Below are positions 1 to 10,514 of a stretch of 38,607 bases of DNA, one piece after another. The stretch spans positions 1 to 38,607 of the forward strand of contig WYBE01000048.1 in NCBI GenBank assembly GCA_011526045.1, written 5' to 3'. Numbering within the stretch: the stretch's first letter is position 1; each line of letters begins with the position of its first letter. The notes under the pieces are model-generated. The model was given only the letters and a program-made list of their open reading frames with translations, searched no databases and had not been told where the DNA came from. A program made the position numbers and the translations under genes. The stretch is from Nevskiales bacterium (GTDB taxonomy: Bacteria > Pseudomonadota > Gammaproteobacteria > Steroidobacterales > GCA-2729495).

Positions 1-629
1 GCAGCAGCGGCATCCCTGCCGCTGCCTCTGCGAGCTTAGCCTTGCTCGCTACGCCTGCTCGGCCAACCGGCTGATGGGCTCGGCCCGGAGACGGGCGCAG
101 TCGCACCACCCTGGCATCCGGATCCACACCCCGGTCGTCGTGCGACACATCGCCCCTGGCGAGGCGGATGCAGCGGTGGGCGCGGCCCCGGCGCGGGCGT
201 CGGAGCCGGACGGCCTGCGCCGGGACGCTCGCTTCGCACCTCCCTGTGCTGCGCTCGCTCGGGTTCGGCTGCGGCTGTGCTCCTGCGGCGCCGGCCTCAC
301 ACGCCCGTTACAGGCCGTCCGGCTCCGACACCTTCTTCCGACACGCCTGTCGTGACCTCACCGACAGCCGTCAAGGTGAGTCCGGATCAGCGGCTGCGAA
401 AGGTCGGCTGAGCGCAATCCGGTGCTGGCCCGGTGTCCGGCGAGAGCACGTGTGGAGCCAGCTGCCAGGCGGGCCGCTGCGACGCACCCGCACCGACCCG
501 CAACTTCCTCATGGGCGTCAGCGCCAGTCATGCATTCCAGTACAGCGTGGTTTGCCTGTGGCCCGTCTGACGGCATTTGATAACATCGGCTCATGTCAAA
601 AGCCTGCAACGCTTACAAGGAGAAAACGA
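1..629. other. Non-coding stretch, no convincing gene
   Basis: Several frames are open here, but they are rich in Arg, Ala and Pro, overlap one another and have no convincing ribosome binding site, so I call no gene. The stretch holds a 19-bp perfect inverted repeat (199-217 with 311-329) and, at 139-187, a partial relative of the dispersed repeat seen near 18883. The end, about 575-629, probably carries the promoter and leader of the gene at 630. Confidence 0.6.
199..329. repeat. 19-bp perfect inverted repeat, 93-bp spacer
   Basis: The arm at 199-217 (GTCGGAGCCGGACGGCCTG) is the exact reverse complement of 311-329. The match stops abruptly at both ends. Such a long perfect stem is unlikely by chance even in GC-rich DNA. 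It could be a folded non-coding RNA, a MITE-like element or a relic of repeat insertion; the sequence alone does not decide. Confidence 0.7.
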
Positions 630-848
630 ATGCTTCCTGTGCTTGGTAAGAGGTTCCGCGTTGTCGTCGGCAGCACCTTGATGGCCACGGCCCTCGCGAT
701 GGCGCTCGTGACCACGGCCGACGCCCGGCGGGTACGCAACGCAGTGACCGGCGCCGCCATCGGTGCGGGGGTTGGCGCCGTCGTGGACGGCGGCAGCGGT
801 GCGCGCACCGGCGCGGCCGTCGGCGCGGTTGTGGGAGCCGTCCGATGA
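630..848 (+). CDS. Small exported glycine-zipper protein
   Basis: The product has 72 residues. An N-terminal signal or anchor segment (about residues 8-31, ending TTADA) is followed by two Gly/Ala blocks, AVTGAAIGAGVGAVV and TGAAVGAVVGAV. Their GxxxG spacing is that of glycine-zipper membrane segments found in small outer-membrane or periplasmic proteins. The ATG at 630 was chosen because AAGGAG lies just upstream (617-622); a much longer frame from 168 has no such support and low-complexity sequence. The stop overlaps the start of the next gene (ATGA), so the two are probably translated together. Function is unknown. Confidence 0.75.
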   Translation: MLPVLGKRFRVVVGSTLMATALAMALVTTADARRVRNAVTGAAIGAGVGAVVDGGSGARTGAAVGAVVGAVR

Positions 849-1255
849 CGCGGCCGCACATGTCCGGATCCTGGATCGTTGCCGTGGCCGCGTCAGCGCT
901 TGTTGTCACGTTCGCCACCACCGCTTCCGCCGACGAGGCGGCGGAGAAATACGTCGATGACGCGGCGCCCTACATGTACCACAGCTGCAGGAGCGTCGTG
1001 GCCGAGGCCGCCGGCAACGAAGGCTATATCGACACCGTGATCCGCGCACAAGTGGCGGTGTCGCTCTACAACCGCGAGATCGACGTGAGTGCCGTCGAGA
1101 TCAGCGCCGACAGGCGATCCAAGCTGCACGACAGGTTCATCGCGGCGCTGCGGAGCGGATGCGAGAGGGACAAGAACGCGCTCCTCGCCGGCGTCATCGA
1201 CCGCGCGGTCGCCCATGCCATCTCGGACACGCCGGCGGAAGACTTCGTGCCGTAG
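845..1255 (+). CDS. Secreted hypothetical protein with two cysteines
   Basis: The product has 136 residues, with a signal peptide over about 1-29 (hydrophobic core, then TTASA before the mature Asp-Glu). The mature part is helical and contains two cysteines (C48 and C106) that could form a periplasmic disulfide. I do not recognise the family. It overlaps the preceding glycine-zipper gene by four bases, so both probably form one two-gene operon acting in the envelope. A second Met at residue 6 is an alternative start. The gene converges on the OsmC gene, with a large hairpin in the gap. Confidence 0.7.
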   Translation: MTRPHMSGSWIVAVAASALVVTFATTASADEAAEKYVDDAAPYMYHSCRSVVAEAAGNEGYIDTVIRAQVAVSLYNREIDVSAVEISADRRSKLHDRFIAALRSGCERDKNALLAGVIDRAVAHAISDTPAEDFVP

Positions 1256-1308
1256 CGAACCGGCGGGCGGCCTCACAAGTGGCCCTGTCCTGGTCCGGTG
1301 AGGTGTCA

Positions 1309-1395
1309 GGTGCCGGGTCTGGCTTTTTGGCTCGTTGAACAACGCCGTGTCGCGCGGCGAAACCTCAATTAAGCCAATAAGCCAAACCCGGCACC
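1309..1395. repeat. Long imperfect hairpin between convergent genes
   Basis: The outer arms GGTGCCGGGT (1309-1318) and ACCCGGCACC (1386-1395) are perfectly complementary. Inside them TGGCTT (1320-1325) pairs with 1379-1384 and TTGGCT (1327-1332) with 1372-1377. This gives about 22 paired bases around a central region with its own small palindrome (CGTTGAACAACG, 1333-1344). It lies between two convergent genes, so it may act as a terminator in both directions; its size also fits a MITE or REP-like element. Confidence 0.65.
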
Positions 1396-1427
1396 GCCAC
1401 GGCCTCCGGCACGGCCTCACCCGCCCA

Positions 1428-1871
1428 TCACGCCACCGTCACCACGCTCTTCACCGAGTTGGCAATGAAGCAGTTGCGATGGGCGGCGTCGTGCAGCGCG
1501 CGTAACTGCTCCGCACCGACCGTGACGCCGGCAGCGAAGCGCACGCGCGGCCGCAATTCGACACGCGTGATGGCGATCGCCCCCTGCGCATTCTTCTCGA
1601 GGTGCCCGACCGCTTCGTCGTCGTAGGCCTCGACCACCAGTTTCTTTTTCGAAGCCACGGCGAGAAAAGTCAGCATGTGGCACGCGGCGACTGCCGCGAC
1701 GAATGCTTCCTCGGGGTCGACCCGACCAGGACCGCCGCGGTACTCCGGCGCGGCCGAAGCCTCGACCGCCGGCCCGCCCTCGAACTCCCAGCGGTGGTCG
1801 CGCGGATAGCGGTCGTGGTCCATGCCGCCGTCCGGGTTCTGCCAATGGACAGTCGCCTTGTGTTCAGACAT
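1428..1871 (-). CDS. OsmC/Ohr-family peroxide-handling protein
   Basis: The product has 147 residues, normal for the OsmC family, whose members reduce organic peroxides with a pair of thiols in the cytoplasm. The two family cysteines are present: C64 in VAACHMLTFL, at the start of the central helix, and C134 in HRNCFIANSVK near the C terminus. The PEEAF segment before the first cysteine is also typical. The start at 1871 gives the usual short beta-strand N terminus (ATVHW). It is more like the general OsmC branch than true Ohr. It stands alone and converges on the secreted-protein pair, so context adds nothing about substrate. Confidence 0.88.
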   Translation of the reverse strand: MSEHKATVHWQNPDGGMDHDRYPRDHRWEFEGGPAVEASAAPEYRGGPGRVDPEEAFVAAVAACHMLTFLAVASKKKLVVEAYDDEAVGHLEKNAQGAIAITRVELRPRVRFAAGVTVGAEQLRALHDAAHRNCFIANSVKSVVTVA

Positions 1872-1974
1872 CGATACTCCTTCCCGATCAGGGACTATGT
1901 ACTCGTTTGCCTATTTTGCCGTGGCAGGCGGCTGCCGGCCCTTGCGGGGTCGACGAGTACACCGCCACCGCTGC

Positions 1975-4900
1975 TCACTCGAGCGGCCTGAGCTCACCAT
2001 GCGGGTTGACCGACAGCTGCAAGCGTGTGCGGATCGGCTCCGGTGCGACTGCCGCCTCCGGCAGCGTGGCCCAGGAGTCTGTGTCATTGATTCGCAGGAC
2101 CGTGGGACGGGCCGTCGAGGCGCGGACGAGCACGAGCTGTTGGCGAGCCGCTGTCGCCGCCACCACGAGCGTGTCTGCGTCCGGCAGCGGCCGGCTGCGC
2201 TGCACGTCGAGCCCGGCGGCATCGACCCGCAGCGTGTGCAGCCATGCGCCCGTCTGCGCCATGACCCGCCTGCCGTCGGCACCGAACCACAGCCGGTCCA
2301 CCGGCGCCGCCGCCGTAAAAACCCGTCGCAGTGCTGTGCCGGAGGCCAGTTGCCAGAGTCGCACCGTGTGATCGGCACCGGCGGTCGCGATCAGGCTGCC
2401 ATCGGGGCTGACCGCCACGCGCCGGACGCGATTCCCGGCTCCGGCGAATACGGTCGTCGCACCACGGCGCCAATCCCAGCGCGTCAGCCCGTCATCGTCC
2501 CCGGCAATCAGCACATACCGCCCGTCCGGTGTGACCGCAAGGCGCGGGTGCCTGGCGCGGATCAGCACACGCGCGCGCACGGCACCGGTGGTGCTGTCGA
2601 GCACCTGCACCGAACCGCGGCTTGCCGCCACCAGTTCGTCGCCGCCGGCGAGGAACACCAGGTCCAGCACGGACCCGTCACCCTGGTTCGCGACAAAGTT
2701 GCGAGGCGCGCCGCCGGCCACCTCCCAAACCCGGATCGTGCCCCCTATGGAACCGCTGGCCACCAGCCGACTGCCGGCGTCGAACGCCAGGCGGGTTACT
2801 GCCGCAGAGTGCCCGATGAATCCGGGTCCGGTCTCGCCGCCGAGGCGCAACTCCGCTTCCGGGCCGAGCGGCACGATCCGGACGTCGCCGGTCAGCGTGC
2901 CTACGGCCACATGCCCGCGATCGGGGCTGACCGCGAGCGCTGCCGCACCCGGACTGAACGCGGACAGGGCCGCCGCGCCCCGCCAGGCCAATGACCACAA
3001 CTTGATCGCCTTGCGGCCATCGTAGGTCAGAAGCAGCGCCGAACCGGGCAGGAAGCGGGGCTGTGCCGCGGCAGTCGCCGGCGCACTGCCCGCTCCGCCC
3101 ATGCCCGGCTGGATGGCGAAGCCCACCCGCTCGCCACCCGGCAGAGCCAGCAACTCGAAGCCGCGGCTCAGGTTGCCGGCGACCAGACCGGTGCCGTCCG
3201 GAGAAAACGCCGTTTGCCACCTGCCGCTGCCCGCACGGGCCAGCACCGGGCGGCAGCCCGCGGTGAGGTCCCAGAGGCGCAGATGACCCGTACTGTCGGT
3301 CGTCAGTAGCCAGCGGCCGCCCGGATCGAAACTCACCGAGAGCGGTTCGCCGGGGTGCTCGCACTCGGCGAGCAGCGAACGCTCGCGCACGCGCCACACG
3401 CGTACGAAATGCTCACCGTCGCTGACGGCCAGCAACTCACCCCGCGCATCGACCGCCGCCACCGGAGTCGCGCTGCCGGTCACGATGCTGCCGATGGCGG
3501 TCATGCCCTTGAGATCCCAGAGCGTCTGGCTGCTCGCATCCGGGCCCTGCTCGCTGGCGTGGACGAGGTAGCGACCGTCCGCAGACATCAGGGGCATCCC
3601 GGAACGCTCCCCGGCCAGGCGCGGCAGCCGGCCGACAACCCGTCCGCTGGCGGCCTCCCGCAATTCCAGCTCCCGCTCGCCGATCAACATGACGGCAGAG
3701 TGGCCGAGCACGAATCGCGCGCTCACCAGTTCGGCCGGCCGCGGCAGGCGCGCGATCGACCGCCCGGAAGCGACGTCCCATACGACGATGTCACCACGGC
3801 TGGCCGCATCGGCCGACCAGGACAGAGCCCTGCGCCCGCCGGGGCCCAGCACGCTCATGGCCGCGAGCGCCGGCTGCGGCTCGGGAATCGCCCCTGTCCC
3901 GTCAGCGCCCGCCGCCGGCACATCGTGGACCGCGACCCCGTCGATCTCGATCGACCACGTCAGCAGGCTGCCGGCAACACCCTGGCGGACGTCGGAGAAC
4001 ATGCCACTCCAAGTTCCAGCCGCGCTTTGCTCGAGCAATGGCAACAGCTCCCGGTGCTGGCGCGAATCGAAGCGGAACTCGCCCGCGTGACCGCTCGCGC
4101 GAGCGTCGGCAATGCGCAACATCGCCTGCCGACCGGAGGGCGCGCGAAGCACGACCTCGACGTCCTGCGCCCGGGCATGGTTCAGGCGCAAGGTCAGCAA
4201 CAGGCGGCGCCCGGAGCGTGCAGCCGGGAACACGAGCCGGCGCTGCAGCGGCCGCACTTCCTCGGCGGACAACGCCAGCCGTTGCTCGCGCTGGATGCTG
4301 CCGTTGCCGATGCGCCAGACCGCAACCTCGTGCCGTTCGTCCAGCGTGGTGATGAGTCCGCTGTCCGGATCGACCTCGAGACTCGTCAGCGGCGCGTCGG
4401 GACGCGCGGTGGCCAGCAGGCCCTCCATACTGCTGCCCAGCAATTCGGCCAGTTGTATTTCACGCTCGCGCGTCGGTTCCATCAGGCTCTGCAGCGTGTA
4501 GAGAATCGCGCCATCACGATCACCGCGCTCAGCCATGGTGGCGGCGCGACGATCCCAGAACTCGGCGAGCAGCAGCCGGGCGCGCGCCTCGCCACCGGGA
4601 AGACCCGCGAGCCGCTCGCCAATGCGCTGTACCTCGGGCAGGCGATCGGCGCGCCGACTCCGGCCGACCAGGTAATCGGCGAACAGGCGGTCGGCTTCCG
4701 CACCGAAGCCGGGGAACATGCGCAGCCGTTCCCAGGCGTCGCGCGCCACCACGAACGACTGCCGGTCCGCCTTGAGCGCGCTTACGTAGGGTCGCGGCAG
4801 GTACTCGCTGTACCAGACGGGCAGCACCACCACCGCCAGCACGAGCGCCAGCACGGCTGCCACGCCCTGCCAGGTGAACGGCAGGTTGCGATTCACCCAG

Positions 4901-5979
4901 AGCATGGTGAAGGCGCCCGCATAAACGCGGTTGCGGAGCGCGAGTACGCCGTCGGCATCCACGATCAGACCGAGATCGAGCAACTCGCGCTGCGCCGGCT
5001 GCGCGCGCTCCGCCGGTATCCGGCTGCCCTTGCTCACGCGTCCGTAAAGGGTCAGGCAGGCGGCCCGTCGCGGTGTTCGCCGGGTGGCCTGTGCCGCGAG
5101 GTACGCGAGATGCGAATCGCCGCGCAGCGAGTTGCGACCGAAGAAGAGCCGCGCCACTGTCCGGTCGATGCTGGCCTCATCCACCTGCAGCGGCGTGCGT
5201 CGCGCGAGCGCGCGGTACACCTTCTGCGAAAGATACGGCTGGCCGGCGGTCCAGTGCCAGACCCGTTCGGCCACCACGCTGCCCGCCGCGGCGGAAATAT
5301 CCAGCCCGCGACTGAACGTGCGCAACTCGCCGGGCTGAAAGTCGCGCAGCTCGACTGCGGCGCTGATGCCGAAGAGAGAATCGTGCCGGGAGCGGAGCAG
5401 GTGCGCGGCGCCCGTGATGCCGAGCAGCCCGAATGTCAGGCGCTGGTACTCCGGCTCGGTGGCACGGGCGTCGAAGCAGGCGCGGATCGCGTCGAAAACA
5501 TCCCAGGCTTCACGCTGCGCCGAGACTGCCTCGATACGATCGAGCAGGAGCACGATCGGCCGGTTGGTGCTCTGGAGGACGACTTCCAGAAAAAAATCAC
5601 GCAGCCGCTGGCGGATCGTCAGGCCGCTGCGCGACTGCCACCAACCGGTCATCTCCGAGCGGATGCGCAACTCGCGCACGATGCGATAGGCGAAGCTGTA
5701 ATACCAGCGCCCGACATCGTCGGCCACGTTGCGGCCCCCGATGTCGGCGAGATCCAGGGTGGCAACCTCGATTCCTTCGCTGCGCAGGCGATGGGCGGCC
5801 TGCGCCAGCAGGCTCGTCTTGCCCATCTGGTGCGGCGCCAGCACGTGACAGAAGTCACGCGCGCGCAGCCGCTCGTACAACTGCTGATCGGCCTCGCGGA
5901 AAATATAGACCTGCCGGTCGGGCGGCACCGGGCCGCCGACCACGAAGAAGCTGTCGTCTGGTCCTGTTGTCCTGCTCAT
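1975..5979 (-). CDS. AAA/nSTAND-TM-WD40 receptor with P-domain-like insert
   Basis: The product has 1334 residues. Residues 10-260 match the AAA_35-type nSTAND ATPase: a VYIFREADQQLY segment, Walker A APHQMGKTSLL (48-58) and Walker B VLLLDRIE (about 143-150). A winged-helix-like region (about 260-350) precedes one transmembrane helix (369-390). After a helical linker (400-520), WD40 repeats begin near 530 and continue from about 705 to the end, with clear units such as GTIRVWEV and HTVRLWQL. Residues 595-681 resemble the jelly-roll P-domain of proprotein convertases (VEVVLRAPSG, AAGTWSGMFSD, LLTWSIEIDG). With the ATPase in the cytoplasm, the propeller would be periplasmic. The start at 5979 gives the family N terminus; an upstream frame extension is Arg/Ala-rich and rejected. 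Role unknown; a signalling or conflict receptor is inference. Confidence 0.85.
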   Translation of the reverse strand: MSRTTGPDDSFFVVGGPVPPDRQVYIFREADQQLYERLRARDFCHVLAPHQMGKTSLLAQAAHRLRSEGIEVATLDLADIGGRNVADDVGRWYYSFAYRIVRELRIRSEMTGWWQSRSGLTIRQRLRDFFLEVVLQSTNRPIVLLLDRIEAVSAQREAWDVFDAIRACFDARATEPEYQRLTFGLLGITGAAHLLRSRHDSLFGISAAVELRDFQPGELRTFSRGLDISAAAGSVVAERVWHWTAGQPYLSQKVYRALARRTPLQVDEASIDRTVARLFFGRNSLRGDSHLAYLAAQATRRTPRRAACLTLYGRVSKGSRIPAERAQPAQRELLDLGLIVDADGVLALRNRVYAGAFTMLWVNRNLPFTWQGVAAVLALVLAVVVLPVWYSEYLPRPYVSALKADRQSFVVARDAWERLRMFPGFGAEADRLFADYLVGRSRRADRLPEVQRIGERLAGLPGGEARARLLLAEFWDRRAATMAERGDRDGAILYTLQSLMEPTREREIQLAELLGSSMEGLLATARPDAPLTSLEVDPDSGLITTLDERHEVAVWRIGNGSIQREQRLALSAEEVRPLQRRLVFPAARSGRRLLLTLRLNHARAQDVEVVLRAPSGRQAMLRIADARASGHAGEFRFDSRQHRELLPLLEQSAAGTWSGMFSDVRQGVAGSLLTWSIEIDGVAVHDVPAAGADGTGAIPEPQPALAAMSVLGPGGRRALSWSADAASRGDIVVWDVASGRSIARLPRPAELVSARFVLGHSAVMLIGERELELREAASGRVVGRLPRLAGERSGMPLMSADGRYLVHASEQGPDASSQTLWDLKGMTAIGSIVTGSATPVAAVDARGELLAVSDGEHFVRVWRVRERSLLAECEHPGEPLSVSFDPGGRWLLTTDSTGHLRLWDLTAGCRPVLARAGSGRWQTAFSPDGTGLVAGNLSRGFELLALPGGERVGFAIQPGMGGAGSAPATAAAQPRFLPGSALLLTYDGRKAIKLWSLAWRGAAALSAFSPGAAALAVSPDRGHVAVGTLTGDVRIVPLGPEAELRLGGETGPGFIGHSAAVTRLAFDAGSRLVASGSIGGTIRVWEVAGGAPRNFVANQGDGSVLDLVFLAGGDELVAASRGSVQVLDSTTGAVRARVLIRARHPRLAVTPDGRYVLIAGDDDGLTRWDWRRGATTVFAGAGNRVRRVAVSPDGSLIATAGADHTVRLWQLASGTALRRVFTAAAPVDRLWFGADGRRVMAQTGAWLHTLRVDAAGLDVQRSRPLPDADTLVVAATAARQQLVLVRASTARPTVLRINDTDSWATLPEAAVAPEPIRTRLQLSVNPHGELRPLE

Positions 5980-6089
5980 GACGGGCTCGGCGCGATTCTC
6001 TCCGAACGCCGCGGCGATGACCAATGCGCGCGGGCTTCCCGGATTGCACGCCCCGGCCCTTGTTCCTATGATTCGCCCGGTCCACGCCC

Positions 6090-6695
6090 ATGTCACTGAC
6101 GAGCGCATCCATTTTCGGCACCGCGGTCCTGCTCCCTGGGAATCCGCCGGTGATCTGCCGTGACACTGCAGCAGCACGCCGCTGGGCACGGCCCATCGCA
6201 CGGTGGCTCGCGCGGCGCGAGATGCGCGCGCTCGTCGCGCTCGCCGGCGAAGAGTCGATCCCGGTACTGCTCGGCTGGGACGGGCGGCGGCTGTATCGGA
6301 GCGCAATCCAGGGCAACACGCTGCGCGTGGCCGCTCCGCGCGACCCGGCGTACTTTCGCGCGGCGCTGCGGGTGCTCGCGCGCATGCACCGGCGCGGCGT
6401 AGCGCACAACGACCTCGCGCGCGAGGAGAACCTGCTGGTGACTGCGGCAAACCGACCGGCGCTGATCGATTTCCAGCTCGCCTGGTGCGACCGCTCGCGC
6501 GGGCGCCTGTTTCGCCTGATGGCGCGCGAGGATCTGCGTCACCTGCTCAAACACAAGCGGTGCTATTGTCCCGAACGACTCACGGCACGGGAACGCCGCC
6601 TGCTCGCCACGCCTGGCGCCGCGGCGCGGCTGTGGCGCGCCGGGCCGCAACGCCTGCTGGCCTCGCTGGCAAGGATGCTGACACCGCGCCCCTGA
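6090..6695 (+). CDS. Small RIO/lipopolysaccharide-kinase-like protein
   Basis: The product has 201 residues, short for a protein kinase. The catalytic loop is HNDLAREENLL (H106, D108, N114), and the metal-binding motif is IDFQL (D127), with Gln in place of the usual Gly of DFG. The HND pattern is shared by RIO-like and WaaP/Kdo-kinase-like families that phosphorylate sugars or proteins. The N-terminal lobe is short and I see no clear glycine loop, though K/R-rich strands are present. It diverges from the AAA-WD40 gene across a 110-bp gap, so the two may share control. The substrate cannot be read from the sequence. Confidence 0.7.
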   Translation: MSLTSASIFGTAVLLPGNPPVICRDTAAARRWARPIARWLARREMRALVALAGEESIPVLLGWDGRRLYRSAIQGNTLRVAAPRDPAYFRAALRVLARMHRRGVAHNDLAREENLLVTAANRPALIDFQLAWCDRSRGRLFRLMAREDLRHLLKHKRCYCPERLTARERRLLATPGAAARLWRAGPQRLLASLARMLTPRP

Positions 6696-6738
6696 ACTGA
6701 CCGCGCGCCGCCCGTGCAGGCTGCAAAGGAGTACCGAC

Positions 6739-6981
6739 TTGGAGATCTCTCAACCGAACAACGCCACGCCTGAACTGCGCACCGAGCGCAGGTTCGGCAT
6801 CCGGGTCGGCTCTCCGCCCGGCGATCCATTCTCCCGCCTCGTCGGCGCCGACTGGCACAACCTGCGATGGTTCGCGACGCGGGAGGAGCGCGACCAGGCC
6901 TTGCGGGAGATCGCCTCGAGGCACCGCTACTCGCGCATCGGTGACGAGCCGAGCATCGTGCTGGAACCCGTCGAGCGCTGA
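6739..6981 (+). CDS. Small hypothetical protein, TTG start
   Basis: The product has 80 residues and no signal peptide, membrane segment or family I recognise. The start is a TTG, chosen because AAAGGAG sits seven bases upstream (6725-6731). The middle, DWHNLRWFATREERDQALREIA, reads like a compact alpha/beta domain, and the composition is that of a real protein. It ends 29 bp before the TonB-dependent receptor gene and may be co-transcribed with it. Confidence 0.6.
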   Translation: MEISQPNNATPELRTERRFGIRVGSPPGDPFSRLVGADWHNLRWFATREERDQALREIASRHRYSRIGDEPSIVLEPVER

Positions 6982-7010
6982 CCCGGCCCGGGCCGGCCCG
7001 CTCGCCGCCG

Positions 7011-9065
7011 ATGAACCGCTTCACCCGGTCCTGCTGCCTGCTTGCCGGGGCCATGGCCGTGGCCGCAGGGGCCGCCGAGCCGGCGGGCCGGATCGTGGTG
7101 ACCGCGCAGCGCGAGCCCACCGATTCACTCACCCTGGTCGGCAATACGGCACGCATCGAAGAGGACCGGCTGCGCCTGCTCGCGCCGACACATGCCGCCG
7201 ACCTCGGCCGCCAGGCAGCAGGCACCTGGCTCGCGCGCGGCGCGCAGCAGGAGAGCCTGCCGGCCATACGCTCCCCGGTGCTCACCGGGCCCGGCTCCTG
7301 CGGCGCCTTCCTGATGCTGGAGGACGGCATCCCGGTTCGACCGGCCGGGTTCTGCAACGTCAACGAACTGTTCGAGGTACTCACCGAGCAGGCCGTTGCC
7401 ATGGAAGTGCTGCGCGGTCCGTCCGGTGCCCTGTACGGCGCGGGCGGCATGCACGGTACGCTGAACTTCCTGCTGCCTGAACCGGGCGGCCCCGACGGTG
7501 TGTCGGGCAGCGGCGAGCTCGGCCCGAATCACTACTGGCGTGGCACGACCCGCTGGGACGCGCACACCGCCGGCGCTGCCCTCACCGGCGGCGTCATGGT
7601 CGATCACGACGGCGACTTCCGCGACGATGCGGGTTACCAGCAGGCGAAGGGCTTCGCCAAGCTGCGCCGTGAACTGGCGTCGGGCGAACTCGACGTCGGC
7701 TTCACGGCAACAGTGCTGGACCAGGACAGCGCCGGATACATCGTCGGCAAAGACGCGTACCGCGACCCTGCCCTGCGCACCGAGAACCTCAATCCGGGAT
7801 CCTACCGCGACGCCGACAGCCAGCGACTGCAGGCGCACTGGATTCCGGCCGCAGATCATCCCTGGGCAGGCACGGACCTGCGCGCCTTCCTGCGCCGTTC
7901 CAGCATGGAGTTCCTGCAGCACTTCCTGCCCGGGCAGCCGCGCGAGGAAAACAGCCAGTGGAGCGGCGGGCTGATGGCGCTGCGGGAGCGCGAACTCACA
8001 GGCGATGCGCGGCTCGCCCTCGGGCTCGACCTCGAGTTCGCCCACGGGACACTCGAGGAATTCCAGGCCGGTGAATCGGGCCTCGGCACGAGCCCGCCCG
8101 GCCAACACTACGACTATGTCGCGCAAAGTTATCTCGGCGCGCCATTTGTGCGCCTCGCCCTGCCGCTCACGCCGGCCTGGCTGCTGCAGCTCGGGCTGCG
8201 TGCCGAGTACATGCTCTACGACTACGACAACCGCATGATCGACGGCAACACCCGCGACGACGGCACGCCGTGCACTCCCGCGCCCTGCCGGTTCAGCCGG
8301 CCGGCCGATCGCAGCGACGATTTCCTCAATCTCGCGCCCGACATCGGCCTGCTGTATCGCCTGTCGCCCGTAACCTCCGCCTACGCGCGACTCATTCGCG
8401 GTTTTCGCCCGCCGCAGGCGACCGAGCTCTACCGGCTGCAGGCGCAGCAGGCGGTGGCCGATCTCGATTCGGAAACGCTCGACAGCGCCGAGCTCGGGCT
8501 GCGCTGGCAGCCGGGCCCGCTGCGCCTCGAACTCGTGGGCTTCCTCATGAAGAAGCGCGATTACATCTTCCAGGATGCCGACCGGTTCAATGTAAGCGAC
8601 GGCAGGACGCGCCATCGCGGCCTGGAGCTGCAGGCCGACGCCCGGGCGTCGGCCGGGGCGTATGCAGGCTTCGCCGGAACCTGGGCGAGGCACAGTTACG
8701 GCTTCAGCAGCAGCACGCCCGGCGGCGAGCGGATCGTCACGGGCAACGACGTCGACACTGCCCCGCACACACTGGCAAGCGCGCACATCGGCCTCGACCG
8801 CAGTGTCGGGCTCGCCGAGTTCGAATGGGTGCACGTCGGCTCGCATTACCTCGACGCGGCCAACACGGCGCGCTACGGCGGCCACAACCTCCTCAACCTG
8901 CGCGCCCTCTGGCGGGCCACGCCAGCCCTGTCGCTCACCCTGCGGGTGAACAACCTGGCCGATGAGTACTACGCCGAGCGTGCGGACTTCGCCTTCGGCG
9001 ACTACCGCTACTTTCCGGGCCGCGACCGCGAGCTGTACGTGGAACTCGCCTACAACGGCCGCTGA
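7011..9065 (+). CDS. TonB-dependent outer-membrane receptor
   Basis: The product has 684 residues, normal for the family, which imports iron complexes, vitamins or other large nutrients across the outer membrane using TonB energy. A signal peptide (about 1-24) leads to a TonB-box-like IVVTAQREP, then the plug domain: [19 protein letters not shown], then [19 protein letters not shown], the standard plug signature, at about 126-145. The rest is a beta barrel ending in [18 protein letters not shown], with alternating aromatic residues as expected at the last strand. No neighbouring gene indicates the substrate. A long frame on the opposite strand is only a codon shadow. Confidence 0.92.
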   Translation: MNRFTRSCCLLAGAMAVAAGAAEPAGRIVVTAQREPTDSLTLVGNTARIEEDRLRLLAPTHAADLGRQAAGTWLARGAQQESLPAIRSPVLTGPGSCGAFLMLEDGIPVRPAGFCNVNELFEVLTEQAVAMEVLRGPSGALYGAGGMHGTLNFLLPEPGGPDGVSGSGELGPNHYWRGTTRWDAHTAGAALTGGVMVDHDGDFRDDAGYQQAKGFAKLRRELASGELDVGFTATVLDQDSAGYIVGKDAYRDPALRTENLNPGSYRDADSQRLQAHWIPAADHPWAGTDLRAFLRRSSMEFLQHFLPGQPREENSQWSGGLMALRERELTGDARLALGLDLEFAHGTLEEFQAGESGLGTSPPGQHYDYVAQSYLGAPFVRLALPLTPAWLLQLGLRAEYMLYDYDNRMIDGNTRDDGTPCTPAPCRFSRPADRSDDFLNLAPDIGLLYRLSPVTSAYARLIRGFRPPQATELYRLQAQQAVADLDSETLDSAELGLRWQPGPLRLELVGFLMKKRDYIFQDADRFNVSDGRTRHRGLELQADARASAGAYAGFAGTWARHSYGFSSSTPGGERIVTGNDVDTAPHTLASAHIGLDRSVGLAEFEWVHVGSHYLDAANTARYGGHNLLNLRALWRATPALSLTLRVNNLADEYYAERADFAFGDYRYFPGRDRELYVELAYNGR

Positions 9066-9190
9066 ACGGCTGCATCCGTAGTTTCCGGCGGGTTGTCCGC
9101 GCCCGCCAACTTCACGATAATTGGCGCCCCTCGCCGGGCAGGGACCCGGCATCTTCGTTTCCGGACGCAATATCTAAGGAGTGCCGCTAC

Positions 9191-10489
<1,299 letters not shown>

Positions 10490-10514
10490 TAGCGGCACCG
10501 GTCACCACGCACAG

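Noticed and set aside
168..629. N-terminal extension of the glycine-zipper gene
   Set aside because: The upstream part is Arg/Pro-rich, runs through the inverted repeat, and the ATG at 630 has a good ribosome binding site and signal peptide.
1..629. Possible CRISPR or tandem array
   Set aside because: The GC-rich repeats here are inverted and irregular; no regular spacers or direct repeats were found, here or elsewhere in the window.
3355..6099. 914-codon open frame on the plus strand
   Set aside because: It is antisense to the AAA-WD40 gene, which has clear domains; the frame is a GC-rich codon shadow with no family features.
7125..9170. 681-codon open frame on the minus strand
   Set aside because: It is the mirror of the TonB-dependent receptor and lacks any domain or ribosome binding site.
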